28,499 nucleotides of DNA from SCTD01 sp036675425 (lineage in GTDB: Bacteria; Actinomycetota; Actinomycetes; Mycobacteriales; SCTD01). Numbering within the stretch: the stretch's first letter is position 1; each line of letters starts with the position of its first letter. The translations under genes and the position numbers were made by a program. This document shows, in pieces, positions 15,020 through 22,249 of the stretch. The DNA is taken from assembly GCA_036675425.1 (NCBI GenBank), contig JAKFFB010000114.1, positions 1-28,499 of the forward strand, given 5' to 3'. The notes beneath the pieces were generated by a model, which saw only the letters and a program-made list of their open reading frames with translations, did not search any database and was not told the origin of the DNA.

Positions 15020-16108
15020 TCACGCAGCGCCGATCAGGTCGATCGCGGCGACGATGTCGGTGCGCAGCTCCTCGGAGATCGGCGCGGAGCCGGCGCTCTC
15101 CGCCGACGCAGCCTGCCCCTCCTCGCTGGCGATGTAGCTGAGGAAGGCCTTGACCAGCTCGCCCTGCGCCTGGTCCTCGTACTGCGTGCAGGCGAGGGAG
15201 TAGCTGACCAGCACCACGGGGTACTCGCCGCCCTCCGTCGTGTCGCGCTCGAGCTCGACGACGATGGCGCCCTCCTCCCGGCCCTCCTCGCGGGGGCTGC
15301 CTGCGACGACGGCCGCCGCAGCCTCAGGGGAGTACTCGACGAACTCGTCGCCGACGCCGACGGCCACGGTGCCGAGCTCGCCCACCTGGCTGGCGTCGGC
15401 GTAGCCGATCGCACCCTCTCCGGCCTGGATGGCAGCCACGACGCCGGAGGTTCCGTTCGCGGCCTCGCCACCGGCCACCGGCCAGACGCCGTCCGCCTCG
15501 TACGGCCAGTCGGCCGCGGCCGTTTCCGCGAGGTAGTCGGTGAAGTTCTCGGTGGTGCCCGAGTCGTCGCTGCGGTTCACGGGCGTGATCGCCAGGTCCG
15601 GCAGCTCGACGTCCGGGTTGTCCGCGGCGATCGCAGGGTCGTTCCACTTCTTGATCTTCTGGTTGAAGATCTTGGCGAGAGTCGCCGGCTTGAGGTTCAG
15701 CGAGTCGACGCCCTCGAGGTTGAAGGCGATCGCGATCGGGCTGATGTAGAGCGGCAGCTCGACGACGGTGCCGCCGGCGCAGCGCTTGGCCGCCTCGGTG
15801 GCCTCCTCCGGCTTGAACGCGCGATCCGAGCCGGCGAAGTCGACGCCGCCCGCGGTGAACTGCTCGCGGCCGCCGCCGGATCCCACCGGGTCGTAGTTGA
15901 TGGTGGCGTCCGGGTTGGCGTCCTGGAAGCCGGCGATCCAGCCCTCCATGGCCGCAGCCTGCGCGCTGGAACCTGCGCCGGCGAGCGTGCCGCTCAGGTC
16001 GGATGCGGCGCCGTCGCTCGGCTCGTCGGAGTCACCGCCACAGGCGGTGAGCGCCAGGGAGCCGGCGGCCAGGACGGCCACCAGTCGGCTGGTGCGCGTG
16101 AGCTTCAC
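15020..16108 (-). CDS. pstS: Phosphate-binding lipoprotein PstS
   Basis: The 362-residue protein is the extracytoplasmic phosphate receptor of the Pst importer. The lipoprotein signal MKLTRTSRLVAVLAAGSLA ends in LTAC with Cys23. Phosphate-contact motifs follow: AGAGSSAQ (about residue 46), NYDPVGSGGGREQF, DFAGSDRAF, and SDDSGTTENF near residue 190. GTG 16108 has GAGAGGG 8 nt upstream. The promoter region carries PHO-box repeats and a TAGCGT -10 (16151-16156), so it should be strongly induced by phosphate starvation. It heads the minus-strand operon, and a hairpin after it probably favours its expression over the permeases. Confidence 0.94.
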   Translation of the reverse strand: MKLTRTSRLVAVLAAGSLALTACGGDSDEPSDGAASDLSGTLAGAGSSAQAAAMEGWIAGFQDANPDATINYDPVGSGGGREQFTAGGVDFAGSDRAFKPEEATEAAKRCAGGTVVELPLYISPIAIAFNLEGVDSLNLKPATLAKIFNQKIKKWNDPAIAADNPDVELPDLAITPVNRSDDSGTTENFTDYLAETAAADWPYEADGVWPVAGGEAANGTSGVVAAIQAGEGAIGYADASQVGELGTVAVGVGDEFVEYSPEAAAAVVAGSPREEGREEGAIVVELERDTTEGGEYPVVLVSYSLACTQYEDQAQGELVKAFLSYIASEEGQAASAESAGSAPISEELRTDIVAAIDLIGAA

Positions 16109-16150
16109 AGTCGGGTCCCTCTCTCGGGGTGTTCGGGGTGTCGCTCGATC

Positions 16151-16205
16151 ACGCTAGGCAGGCAAGGTGAAGGAACCGGCGGGTCCAGGTGAACGCTGGG
16201 CGAAC
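16151..16205 (-). promoter_or_regulatory. pstS promoter: PHO-box repeats and -10
   Basis: On the minus strand, GTTC-type heptamers begin every 11 bp: GTTCGCC (16199-16205), GTTCACC (16188-16194), a degenerate unit at 16177, and CTTCACC (16166-16172). The last heptamer is followed by 4 nt, CTGCC, and the -10 TAGCGT (16151-16156). This is the arrangement of the PhoP-binding PHO box known from Streptomyces, where 11-bp direct repeats replace the -35. Confidence 0.85.
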
Positions 16206-16243
16206 GGCAAGCAGGTGCTCCGCAGACGCAGAGACGACCGCCG

Positions 16244-16261
16244 GGTGAACGCAGGGTGAAC
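16244..16261 (-). promoter_or_regulatory. Second PHO-box pair upstream of pstS
   Basis: Two perfect GTTCACC heptamers on the minus strand (16255-16261 and 16244-16250) are 11 bp apart. They lie 39 bp upstream of the first group and are not in phase with it, and no -10 stands at the expected distance. They could be an auxiliary PhoP site. Confidence 0.7.
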
Positions 16262-16441
16262 GACCGCGGAGAACCGGGCAGTTGTGCGCATCCGTCGCCG
16301 GGTTCACCCCGTGGTGGCGGTCGAACCGACCCCTCCGGGCCGGTGCGCGTCGTCGACCACGCCGTACGCTCTCCCTCCGTAGCGACGATGCCGCACGCCC
16401 ACAGGGGCGGCGGCCGTCCCCTCGTCCTCGGAAGGGTCCCC
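16262..16441 (+). promoter_or_regulatory. Upstream region of pstB with one GTTCACC heptamer and a -10
   Basis: One perfect plus-strand GTTCACC (16302-16308) has no perfect partner at 11 bp. TACGCT at 16365-16370 is the best -10 and would start transcription near 16377. An in-frame ATG at 16388 lies in this leader. The remaining pstS-pstB spacer (333 bp in total) holds no gene. Confidence 0.5.
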
Positions 16442-17218
16442 GTGGCCAAGCGCATCACCCTCGACCACGTGAACGCCTACTACGGCAAGTTCCACGCCAT
16501 CGACGACCTGTCCCTCGTCATCGAGGAGCGGGCGATCACCGCCTTCATCGGACCGTCGGGCTGCGGGAAGTCGACCGCGCTCCGGACGATCAACCGGATG
16601 CACGAGGTCATCCCGGGCGCCCGCGTCGAGGGCAAGATCCTCCTGGACGACGAGGACGTCTACGCCCCGTCCGTCGACCCCGTCGACGTGCGACGCAAGG
16701 TGGGCATGGTCTTCCAGCGGCCCAACCCGTTCCCGACCATGTCCATCTACGAGAACGTCGTCGCCGGGCTCAAGCTCAACGGCCGGGTGTCCAAGAAGGA
16801 GACCGACGAGGTCGTCGAGCGGTCGCTGCGCGGCGCGAATCTCTGGAACGAGGTCAAGGACCGGCTGGACCGGCCCGGCGCCGGCCTGTCCGGCGGGCAG
16901 CAGCAGCGGCTGTGCATCGCGCGCGCCATCGCGGTCAAGCCCGAGGTCCTGCTGATGGACGAGCCCTGCTCGGCGCTCGACCCCATCTCCACGCTCGCCA
17001 TCGAGGACCTGATGGAGGAGCTGAAGCAGGACTACACGATCGTCATCGTGACCCACAACATGCAGCAGGCGGCGCGCGTCTCCGACCGCACCGGCTTCTT
17101 CACCATCGAGGCCACCGGGCAGCCCGGTCGGCTCGTCGAGATCGACGACACCGCGAAGATCTTCACCAACCCGCACGAACAGCGCACCGAGGACTACATC
17201 ACTGGTCGCTTCGGGTGA
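16442..17218 (+). CDS. pstB: Phosphate ABC transporter ATPase PstB
   Basis: The 258-residue protein is the ATPase of the Pst importer, the usual length for the family. It has Walker A at residues 37-45 (GPSGCGKST), the Q-loop VGMVFQRPNPFP, the signature LSGGQQQRLCIARA, Walker B VLLMDEPCSALDP and the H-loop VTHNMQQAARVSD. It ends with the family-typical NPHEQRTEDYITGRFG. GTG 16442 is preferred because GGAAGGG lies 5 nt upstream and family proteins begin here; ATG 16388 would add 18 residues. Unusually, it is transcribed away from pstSCA and therefore needs its own promoter. No phoU gene follows. Confidence 0.94.
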   Translation: MAKRITLDHVNAYYGKFHAIDDLSLVIEERAITAFIGPSGCGKSTALRTINRMHEVIPGARVEGKILLDDEDVYAPSVDPVDVRRKVGMVFQRPNPFPTMSIYENVVAGLKLNGRVSKKETDEVVERSLRGANLWNEVKDRLDRPGAGLSGGQQQRLCIARAIAVKPEVLLMDEPCSALDPISTLAIEDLMEELKQDYTIVIVTHNMQQAARVSDRTGFFTIEATGQPGRLVEIDDTAKIFTNPHEQRTEDYITGRFG

Positions 17219-17242
17219 TCCGTCGCCCGACCGACGGGCGTC

Positions 17243-17275
17243 GTTCACCCGGCGTTCACCCGCAAGGCGCAGGCT
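17243..17275 (+). promoter_or_regulatory. PHO box and -10 of the arsenic cassette
   Basis: Two perfect GTTCACC heptamers (17243-17249 and 17254-17260) are 11 bp apart. Nine nt after the second one is CAGGCT (17270-17275), a plausible -10 in exactly the same phase as at pstS and phoD. A start near 17282 would give a short leader with the Shine-Dalgarno GGGGAG (17297-17302). Confidence 0.8.
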
Positions 17276-17307
17276 GCCCGCGACGGCAAGGGACCTGGGG
17301 AGCCTCG

Positions 17308-17514
17308 GTGGACGTCGACGACGAGAAGCGGCAGCTCGAGCACGCACGACGTGCGCTCATCGAGGAGTTCGCCGAGCAGGTGCCGGCTGAGCAGGTCGAG
17401 CAGCGCTTCACGACCAGCGTCAACCAGTTCGCCACCGCCCCCGTGCGGAGCTTCGTCCCGGTGCTGGTGCACCGGCAGACGCGAGAGCACCTGCGGCACC
17501 GGGTGTTCCGCTGA
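17308..17514 (+). CDS. Small helical protein, possibly three-helix bundle dimerisation type
   Basis: The 68-residue protein starts at GTG 17308, 5 nt after GGGGAG. Its sequence is strongly helical and charged: DDEKRQLEHARRALIEEFAE, then EQVEQRFTTSVNQFATAP, then FVPVLVHRQTREHLRHR. It has no Cys, signal peptide or membrane segment. Small three-helix proteins or domains of this kind are known beside or fused to arsenate reductase-like phosphatases in actinobacteria, and I judge it to belong there from memory of the pattern (ARRALIEEF and SFVPVLVHR). It may pair with ArsC or act as an oligomerisation domain. It is too short for the usual ArsR repressor and lacks a winged helix. It is the first gene of the PHO-box-led cassette. 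Confidence 0.65.
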   Translation: MDVDDEKRQLEHARRALIEEFAEQVPAEQVEQRFTTSVNQFATAPVRSFVPVLVHRQTREHLRHRVFR

Positions 17515-18221
17515 CGCTCACCCCACTCGCCCGCAAGGCCTTCGCCGAGCTCGTGGGCAGCGCCTTCCTCGCTGCGACCGTCGTCGGCTCCGGCATCGCC
17601 GCGCAGCGGCTCAGCCCCGACGACGTCGGCCTCCAGCTGCTGCAGAACTCCCTCGTGACCGGCGCCGTGCTGGTCGCCCTGATCCTCGCGCTCGGGCCGG
17701 TCAGCGCCGCCTTCAACCCCGTGGTGACCCTGGTCGAGCGGGCGCTCGGGGCCATCAGCACGGCAGCGGCCTGCGTCTTCGTCGCGGCCCAGGTGACCGG
17801 CTGCTGCATCGGTGTCGTGGTCGCGAACCTGATGTTCGACCTGCCTGCGGTCGACGTCGCCGGGACCGACCGCACCGGCGGTGGCCTGCTGCTGGGTGAG
17901 GTGGTCGCGACCTTCGGCCTGGTGGTCGTGGTCTTCGGGGTCGTGCGCTCGGGACGAGCCGTCCACGTCGCGTACGCCGTCGGCGGCTACATCACCGCCG
18001 CGTACTGGTTCACCAGCAGCACGAGCTTCGCCAACCCGGCCATCACCACTGGCCGAACCCTCTCGGACACCTTCGCCGGGATCGCGCCGGCGTCGGTGCC
18101 GGGCTTCGTCGCCATGCAGCTGGTCGGCGGCGCGCTGGCGCTCGGCGCGGTGCTCGCCCTCTACCCCCGCGCGGCCGAGCTGGCTGCGGACCTGACCCAC
18201 CTGAGCGAGGAGTCCTCGTGA
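17511..18221 (+). CDS. MIP-family aquaglyceroporin-like channel (arsenite channel candidate)
   Basis: The 236-residue protein has six membrane segments in two repeats and the two pore motifs FNPVVTL (about residue 77; Asn-Pro-Val in place of Asn-Pro-Ala) and ANPAITTGR (about residue 178). The family's N-terminal helix begins with RKAFAELVGSAFLAATVVGSG. No ATG, GTG or TTG precedes this in frame; the first is GTG 17553, which falls after the helix has begun. CTG 17511 overlaps the upstream stop as CTGA and adds the missing residues, so I propose a CTG start. In Sinorhizobium a MIP channel (AqpS) replaces the arsenite pump in an ars operon; the same role is inferred here. The stop overlaps arsC as GTGA. 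Confidence 0.75.
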   Translation: MTLTPLARKAFAELVGSAFLAATVVGSGIAAQRLSPDDVGLQLLQNSLVTGAVLVALILALGPVSAAFNPVVTLVERALGAISTAAACVFVAAQVTGCCIGVVVANLMFDLPAVDVAGTDRTGGGLLLGEVVATFGLVVVVFGVVRSGRAVHVAYAVGGYITAAYWFTSSTSFANPAITTGRTLSDTFAGIAPASVPGFVAMQLVGGALALGAVLALYPRAAELAADLTHLSEESS

Positions 18222-18631
18222 GCACGCCCGTCGTCATGTACGCCTGCATCCACAACTCCGGCCGCTCCGTCGCCGCGAAGGTGCTGACCGAGCACTACGC
18301 GGCCGGCAAGGTCGACGTCCGCAGCGCCGGATCGGAGCCGGGAGACGGCGTGAACCCGGCTGTGGCGGCGGTTCTCGCGGAACGAGGAATGTCGACGGCC
18401 GATCACCAGCCGTCGATGCTGACCTACGAGGCGGTCCAGACCAGCGACATCGTGGTCACGATGGGTTGCGGCGAGACCTGCCCTGTCTTCCCCGGGAAGC
18501 GCTACGAGGACTGGACCGTCGACGACCCCAAGGGCCAGGACCTGGAGACCGTTCGGCGGATCGTCGACGACGTGGACGCCCGCGTGCGTGCCCTGCTGGC
18601 GTCGCTCGACATCGCCGTCGAGGTGGCCTGA
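18218..18631 (+). CDS. arsC: Arsenate reductase, low-molecular-weight phosphatase type
   Basis: The 137-residue enzyme reduces arsenate to arsenite in the cytoplasm. It has the P-loop CX5R (Cys10 to Arg16, CIHNSGRS), the typical SAGSEPGDGVNPAV segment, the downstream Cys84 and Cys88 in MGCGETCPVFPGKRYEDW, and Asp103-Pro104. The CGETC spacing differs from the Cys82/Cys89 pair of thioredoxin-coupled staphylococcal ArsC and is more in keeping with actinobacterial enzymes that use mycothiol and mycoredoxin, which is an inference. GTG 18218 overlaps the channel stop (GTGA) and follows GAGGAG. As last gene of a PHO-box-led operon it should be made during phosphate starvation, when Pst also imports arsenate. 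Confidence 0.88.
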   Translation: MSTPVVMYACIHNSGRSVAAKVLTEHYAAGKVDVRSAGSEPGDGVNPAVAAVLAERGMSTADHQPSMLTYEAVQTSDIVVTMGCGETCPVFPGKRYEDWTVDDPKGQDLETVRRIVDDVDARVRALLASLDIAVEVA

Positions 18632-18647
18632 GAGACCGAAACCTGCT

Positions 18648-18702
18648 GTTCTCGCGCGGTTCACCCGTAGGCGTCCGCTGCGTCCGATGCGGGAGCAAGT
18701 CT
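18648..18702 (+). promoter_or_regulatory. PHO box and possible -10 upstream of phoX
   Basis: GTTCTCG (18648-18654) and GTTCACC (18659-18665) are 11 bp apart; degenerate units follow at 18670 and 18681. AAGTCT (18697-18702) sits 9 nt after the last heptamer, in the phase seen elsewhere, but is a weak -10. Confidence 0.6.
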
Positions 18703-18735
18703 TCGTGGGTCACGACACCCGACCACGGAGAGCAC

Positions 18736-20172
18736 ATGACGACAGTCGACCGCCGCAGCTTCCTCAAGCGCAGCGCCGCCATCACCGCCGGGACGCTGCT
18801 GGCCGGCGCCGGCACCCAGAGCCTGGCGGCGCGCGCCGCTCTCGCCGCACCCGGTCGTCGTGGTGAGCGACTGCAGGCACCGGACAACGGGGGCTACGGC
18901 CCGATCGGACCGGTCGACGACCGGACCACCGGCCTGCCGCTCCTTCACCTCCCGGCCGGCTTCGAGTACGCCTCCTTCGGCCATTCCGCCGCCTACGCCG
19001 CGACTCTCGGGCTGCCGACCACCGGCTCCGACGGCTACCCGACGCCCGGGCGCCACGACGGGATGGCCGCCTTCCCGACGAGCACCGACGGTGTCGTCCG
19101 CCTGGTCCGCAACCACGAGCAGGGCTACTCGACCACCGACCGCGCCACCCGGCCGTACGACAGCGCCGTCATCGGCGACCCCGCCAACGCCTACGACCCG
19201 AAGGCGGCCGGCGGCACCACGACGCTGACCTTCGACACCCGCAGGATGACGCTGACCGACAGCTTCGTCTCGCTCAACGGCACGTCCGTCAACTGCGCCG
19301 GCGGCGCGACGCCGTGGGGCTCGTGGCTGAGCTGCGAGGAGACCGTCAACGGCACGCAGAACGGCTTCCCGAAGGACCACGGCTACGTCTTCGAGGTGCC
19401 GGCGGACGGCGGCCCGGTGACGGCCCCGCAGCCCTACACCGAGATGGGGCGCTTCGCGCACGAGGCCGTGGCCGTCGACCCGGCGAGCGGGATCGTCTAC
19501 GAGACCGAGGACAACGGGAACACCTCCGGGTTCTACCGCTTCATCCCCCGGGAGATGGGACGGCTCAGCTCCGGGGGGACCCTGCAGATGCTCGCCATCA
19601 AGGACCGGCCGGGATTCGACACCTACACAGGCATGTCCGGAAGCGTCGGGGCGCCGCTGCCGGTCGAGTGGGTCACCATCGACGACCCTGATCCCGATCT
19701 GATCAGCCGTACGTCGGTCTTCCAGCAGGGCCGCGCTCAGGGCGGCGCGGCGTTCGCCCGGCTCGAGGGCTGCTGGTACGACGGCGGCAGCATCTTCTTC
19801 AACGCCACCAGCGGCGGCGACCAGGGGCTCGGGCAGGTGTGGGAGTACCGCCCCCGCGGTCGGGCCGGCGGGCAGCTCGTCCTGCTCTTCGAGTCGCCGT
19901 CCGCCGACCTGCTGGACGCTCCCGACAACCTCTGCGTCAGCCCGCGGGGCGGCCTGGTGCTCTGCGAGGACGGCGATGCCGACCAGTACGTCCGCGGCCT
20001 CGACGAGCGCGGCCGGATCTTCGACTTCGCGCTCAACGACGTGAGCGGGGACCAGGACAAGGAGTTCGCCGGCGCCTGCTTCAGCCCGGACGGCGACGTC
20101 ATGTTCGTGAACATCCAGACCCCCGGCATCAGCTTCGCCATCCGCGGTCCGTGGGAGCGCGGCGCGCTGTAG
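18736..20172 (+). CDS. phoX: Tat-exported PhoX-type (DUF839) alkaline phosphatase
   Basis: The 478-residue protein has a twin-arginine signal (VDRRSFLKRSAAITAGTLL) ending near ARAALAAP at about residue 38. The PhoX/DUF839 domain includes LVRNHEQG, SVNCAGGATPWGSWLSCEE (about residue 182), FAHEAVAVDP, YETEDNGNTSGFYRFIP, LCEDGDADQYVRG and a final EFAGACFSPDGDVMFVNIQTPG. PhoX enzymes are iron- and calcium-dependent phosphatases that free phosphate from organic esters outside the membrane; the Cys of NCAGG is the likely iron-cluster ligand. It has no sortase motif and ends soon after the domain, so it should be soluble or loosely bound. ATG 18736 follows GGAGAG. A PHO box precedes it and a terminator follows. 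Confidence 0.88.
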   Translation: MTTVDRRSFLKRSAAITAGTLLAGAGTQSLAARAALAAPGRRGERLQAPDNGGYGPIGPVDDRTTGLPLLHLPAGFEYASFGHSAAYAATLGLPTTGSDGYPTPGRHDGMAAFPTSTDGVVRLVRNHEQGYSTTDRATRPYDSAVIGDPANAYDPKAAGGTTTLTFDTRRMTLTDSFVSLNGTSVNCAGGATPWGSWLSCEETVNGTQNGFPKDHGYVFEVPADGGPVTAPQPYTEMGRFAHEAVAVDPASGIVYETEDNGNTSGFYRFIPREMGRLSSGGTLQMLAIKDRPGFDTYTGMSGSVGAPLPVEWVTIDDPDPDLISRTSVFQQGRAQGGAAFARLEGCWYDGGSIFFNATSGGDQGLGQVWEYRPRGRAGGQLVLLFESPSADLLDAPDNLCVSPRGGLVLCEDGDADQYVRGLDERGRIFDFALNDVSGDQDKEFAGACFSPDGDVMFVNIQTPGISFAIRGPWERGAL

Positions 20173-20183
20173 CCACCCCTCGA

Positions 20184-20212
20184 GGAGCCCGGCCGTCCGA
20201 CGGCCGGGCTCC
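20184..20212 (+). terminator. Strong hairpin terminator after phoX
   Basis: A perfect 13-bp stem (GGAGCCCGGCCGT 20184-20196, complement 20200-20212) with a 3-nt loop lies 12 nt after the phoX stop and is followed by TTCGTGCGTT. Confidence 0.75.
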
Positions 20213-20229
20213 TTCGTGCGTTCCGCAGC

Positions 20230-20284
20230 GTTCACCTGCGCGGCACGCTCGTGTCACCGACGGGTCGCCCGACCTGCCTACGTT
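20230..20284 (+). promoter_or_regulatory. phoD promoter: four in-phase PHO-box units and -10
   Basis: Heptamers begin exactly every 11 bp: GTTCACC (20230), CGGCACG (20241), TGTCACC (20252) and GGTCGCC (20263). The last is followed by 4 nt, CTGCC and TACGTT (20279-20284). The CTGCC-TA junction is the same as at pstS. The -10 lies 8 nt before GTG 20293, so the transcript should be leaderless or nearly so. Confidence 0.8.
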
Positions 20285-20292
20285 CGTCGGGC

Positions 20293-22164
20293 GTGACCAC
20301 ACTCGATCGACGCACCTTCCTCAAGGGCGCTGCCGCCGTGACCGCCGGCTCCGCACTGACCGGCCCCGCCTTCTCCTCGGCGCTGGCAGTGGAGCCGGAC
20401 GCGCGCTTCCAGTACGGCGTGGCGTCCGGCGACCCGCTTCCCGACGGCGTCGTGATCTGGACCCGGCTCACCCCGTCTCCCGACGCGACGCCCGGATCGG
20501 GGAAGGGCGCGCCGACGACCGTCCAGTGGTTCGTCCGCGAGGTCGGCGGGCGCGTCGTCAAGCGCGGTCAGGTCCGCACCTCGCCGACGAGCGACCACAC
20601 CGTCAAGGTGGACGTGCGAGGCCTGTCACCTGCGACCACCTACGAGTACGGCTTCCTCTCCGGCGGTGCTGCCAGCCCGGTCGGCACCACGCGGACGGCG
20701 CCCGCGCCCGACGCGGCGAACACGCTGCTCCGCTTCGGCATGGTGAGCTGCTCCAACTACACCGGTGGGTTCTTCTCCGCCTACCGGCACCTCGCGGCAC
20801 GCGACGACCTCGACTTCGTGCTGCATCTCGGCGACTACCTCTACGAGTACGGCAACGACGACGACCGCTACGGCCCGGCGAGCCTGGTGGGGGTGCGCGA
20901 TCACGACCCGGCGACCGAGATGGTGACGCTCGAGGACTACCGCCGCCGGCACGCCCTCTACAAGGCGGACCCGGACCTCGCGCTGCTCCACCAGCGCTAC
21001 GCGTTCATCACCACGTGGGACGACCACGAGGTCACCAACGACACCTGGCGCGAGGGCGCCCAGAACCACCAGCCCGACTCCGAGGGCGACTACCGGCCGC
21101 GTCGCAACCGGGCCTACCAGGTCTACGACGAGTGGATGCCCGTGCGGCTGCCCGAGGCGCGGACGGCGGAGGAGACCCGGATCTACCGCAGGCTGCGCTT
21201 CGGGGCTCTCGCTGACCTGACGATGCTCGACCTGCGCCAGTACCGCGACGAGCAGGTCGGTCCGACAGACGGCGCGACCATCGACGACCCGGACCGGACC
21301 ATGATGGGCGCCGAGCAGCAGGCCTTCTTCGAGCAGGGCATGTCCGCGGACGGCCCCGCCTGGCGGCTGGTCGGCAACAGCGTCCAGATCATGCAGGTCA
21401 AGGCGCCGCCGCTGCCCGCGGCGACCGCCGCGGCGCTGGCCGCCCTACAGGGAGGGCCGCAGCCGGCCTCCTTGCCCGCCAGCGGTTTCGCACTGCTCGT
21501 CGACCCCTGGGACGGCTACACGGCGAACCGTCAGCGCGTCCTCGAGGTCAGCGCGACCTCCGCCGGCGACCCGGTGTTCCTCACCGGCGACATCCACTCC
21601 ACCTGGGCAGCGGACCTGCCGCTGGACGCGGGCAGCTACACCGGCTCACCGACCGAGCTGTCGCCGAGCGCCGGGATCGAGTTCGTCTGCCCCTCGGTCA
21701 CGTCCGACAACCTCGACGAGATCACCGGCAGCCCGCCGCGCACCTCGTCGATCGCGGTGGAGGAGGCGATCAAGGGAGCGAACCGGCACATCAAGGAGCT
21801 GGAGTTCGACTCGCACGGCTTCTCGGTCGTCGACGTGACGCCGGAGCGGATCCAGTTCGACACCTTCTTCGTGTCCGACCGCGAGGACCCGGCCGCGACG
21901 GCCGCCTTCTACCGCGGCTTCGTCAGCGCGAAGGGCAGCCGCACGGTCACGCGGGCCGCCGAGCAGGTCGCACCGCAGCGCACCGACGCGACACCCCCTG
22001 CGCCGGCTCCTCCGTCGGACGCCCCCGCTGGCGTGCAGGTCCAGTCCGCAGCAGCGACGCTTCCCGCGACCGGCGGCGGTGGCTTCCCGGTCGCCGCCAC
22101 CGCCGCAGTGGCCCTCGCCGCCGGCGCCCTTCGGCTGCGTGATCGCGGTCGCCGGAGCAGCTGA
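20293..22164 (+). CDS. phoD: PhoD-type alkaline phosphatase, Tat-exported with LPATG anchor
   Basis: The 623-residue protein starts at GTG 20293 with a twin-arginine signal (LDRRTFLKGAAAVTAGSAL). It has the N-terminal PhoD domain (VASGDPLPDGVVIWTRLTP) and a metallophosphatase core with MVSCSNYTGGFFSAY, LHLGDYLYEYG, TTWDDHEVTNDTW, RFGALADLTMLDLRQYRD, LVGNSVQIMQ and FLTGDIHSTWAADLP. PhoD enzymes use calcium and iron to hydrolyse phosphate mono- and diesters. The last 35 or so residues are LPATG (590-594), a hydrophobic Ala-rich span and a final RLRDRGRRSS: a complete sortase signal, so the enzyme should be tied to the cell wall. A Pro/Ala spacer precedes it. It has its own PHO-box promoter. Confidence 0.92.
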   Translation: MTTLDRRTFLKGAAAVTAGSALTGPAFSSALAVEPDARFQYGVASGDPLPDGVVIWTRLTPSPDATPGSGKGAPTTVQWFVREVGGRVVKRGQVRTSPTSDHTVKVDVRGLSPATTYEYGFLSGGAASPVGTTRTAPAPDAANTLLRFGMVSCSNYTGGFFSAYRHLAARDDLDFVLHLGDYLYEYGNDDDRYGPASLVGVRDHDPATEMVTLEDYRRRHALYKADPDLALLHQRYAFITTWDDHEVTNDTWREGAQNHQPDSEGDYRPRRNRAYQVYDEWMPVRLPEARTAEETRIYRRLRFGALADLTMLDLRQYRDEQVGPTDGATIDDPDRTMMGAEQQAFFEQGMSADGPAWRLVGNSVQIMQVKAPPLPAATAAALAALQGGPQPASLPASGFALLVDPWDGYTANRQRVLEVSATSAGDPVFLTGDIHSTWAADLPLDAGSYTGSPTELSPSAGIEFVCPSVTSDNLDEITGSPPRTSSIAVEEAIKGANRHIKELEFDSHGFSVVDVTPERIQFDTFFVSDREDPAATAAFYRGFVSAKGSRTVTRAAEQVAPQRTDATPPAPAPPSDAPAGVQVQSAAATLPATGGGGFPVAATAAVALAAGALRLRDRGRRSS

Positions 22165-22187
22165 GCCCACCCGGACCTTTCCGGAGC

Positions 22188-22194
22188 GTTCACC
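22188..22194 (+). promoter_or_regulatory. Single GTTCACC heptamer before the glycosyltransferase operon
   Basis: A perfect heptamer lies 62 bp before GTG 22250. Flanking units at 22177 and 22199 are poor, and no clear -10 stands in phase, so PhoP control is likely but less certain than at phoD. Confidence 0.5.
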
Positions 22195-22249
22195 GGACAC
22201 CCTGCACGCCGTCGGCCTGATGTCCGTTTCGGCCCGCGACCGTGCAGGT

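Noticed and set aside
17553..17555. GTG 17553 as start of the MIP channel
   Set aside because: It would remove the conserved N-terminal residues of the first membrane helix; the CTG overlap start fits the family and the coupling pattern.
22220..22249. ATG 22220 as start of the first glycosyltransferase
   Set aside because: It would leave only 26 bp from the PHO heptamer, and homologues begin at V/M-R-I-A-I-V; GTG 22250 fits better, although neither has a good Shine-Dalgarno.
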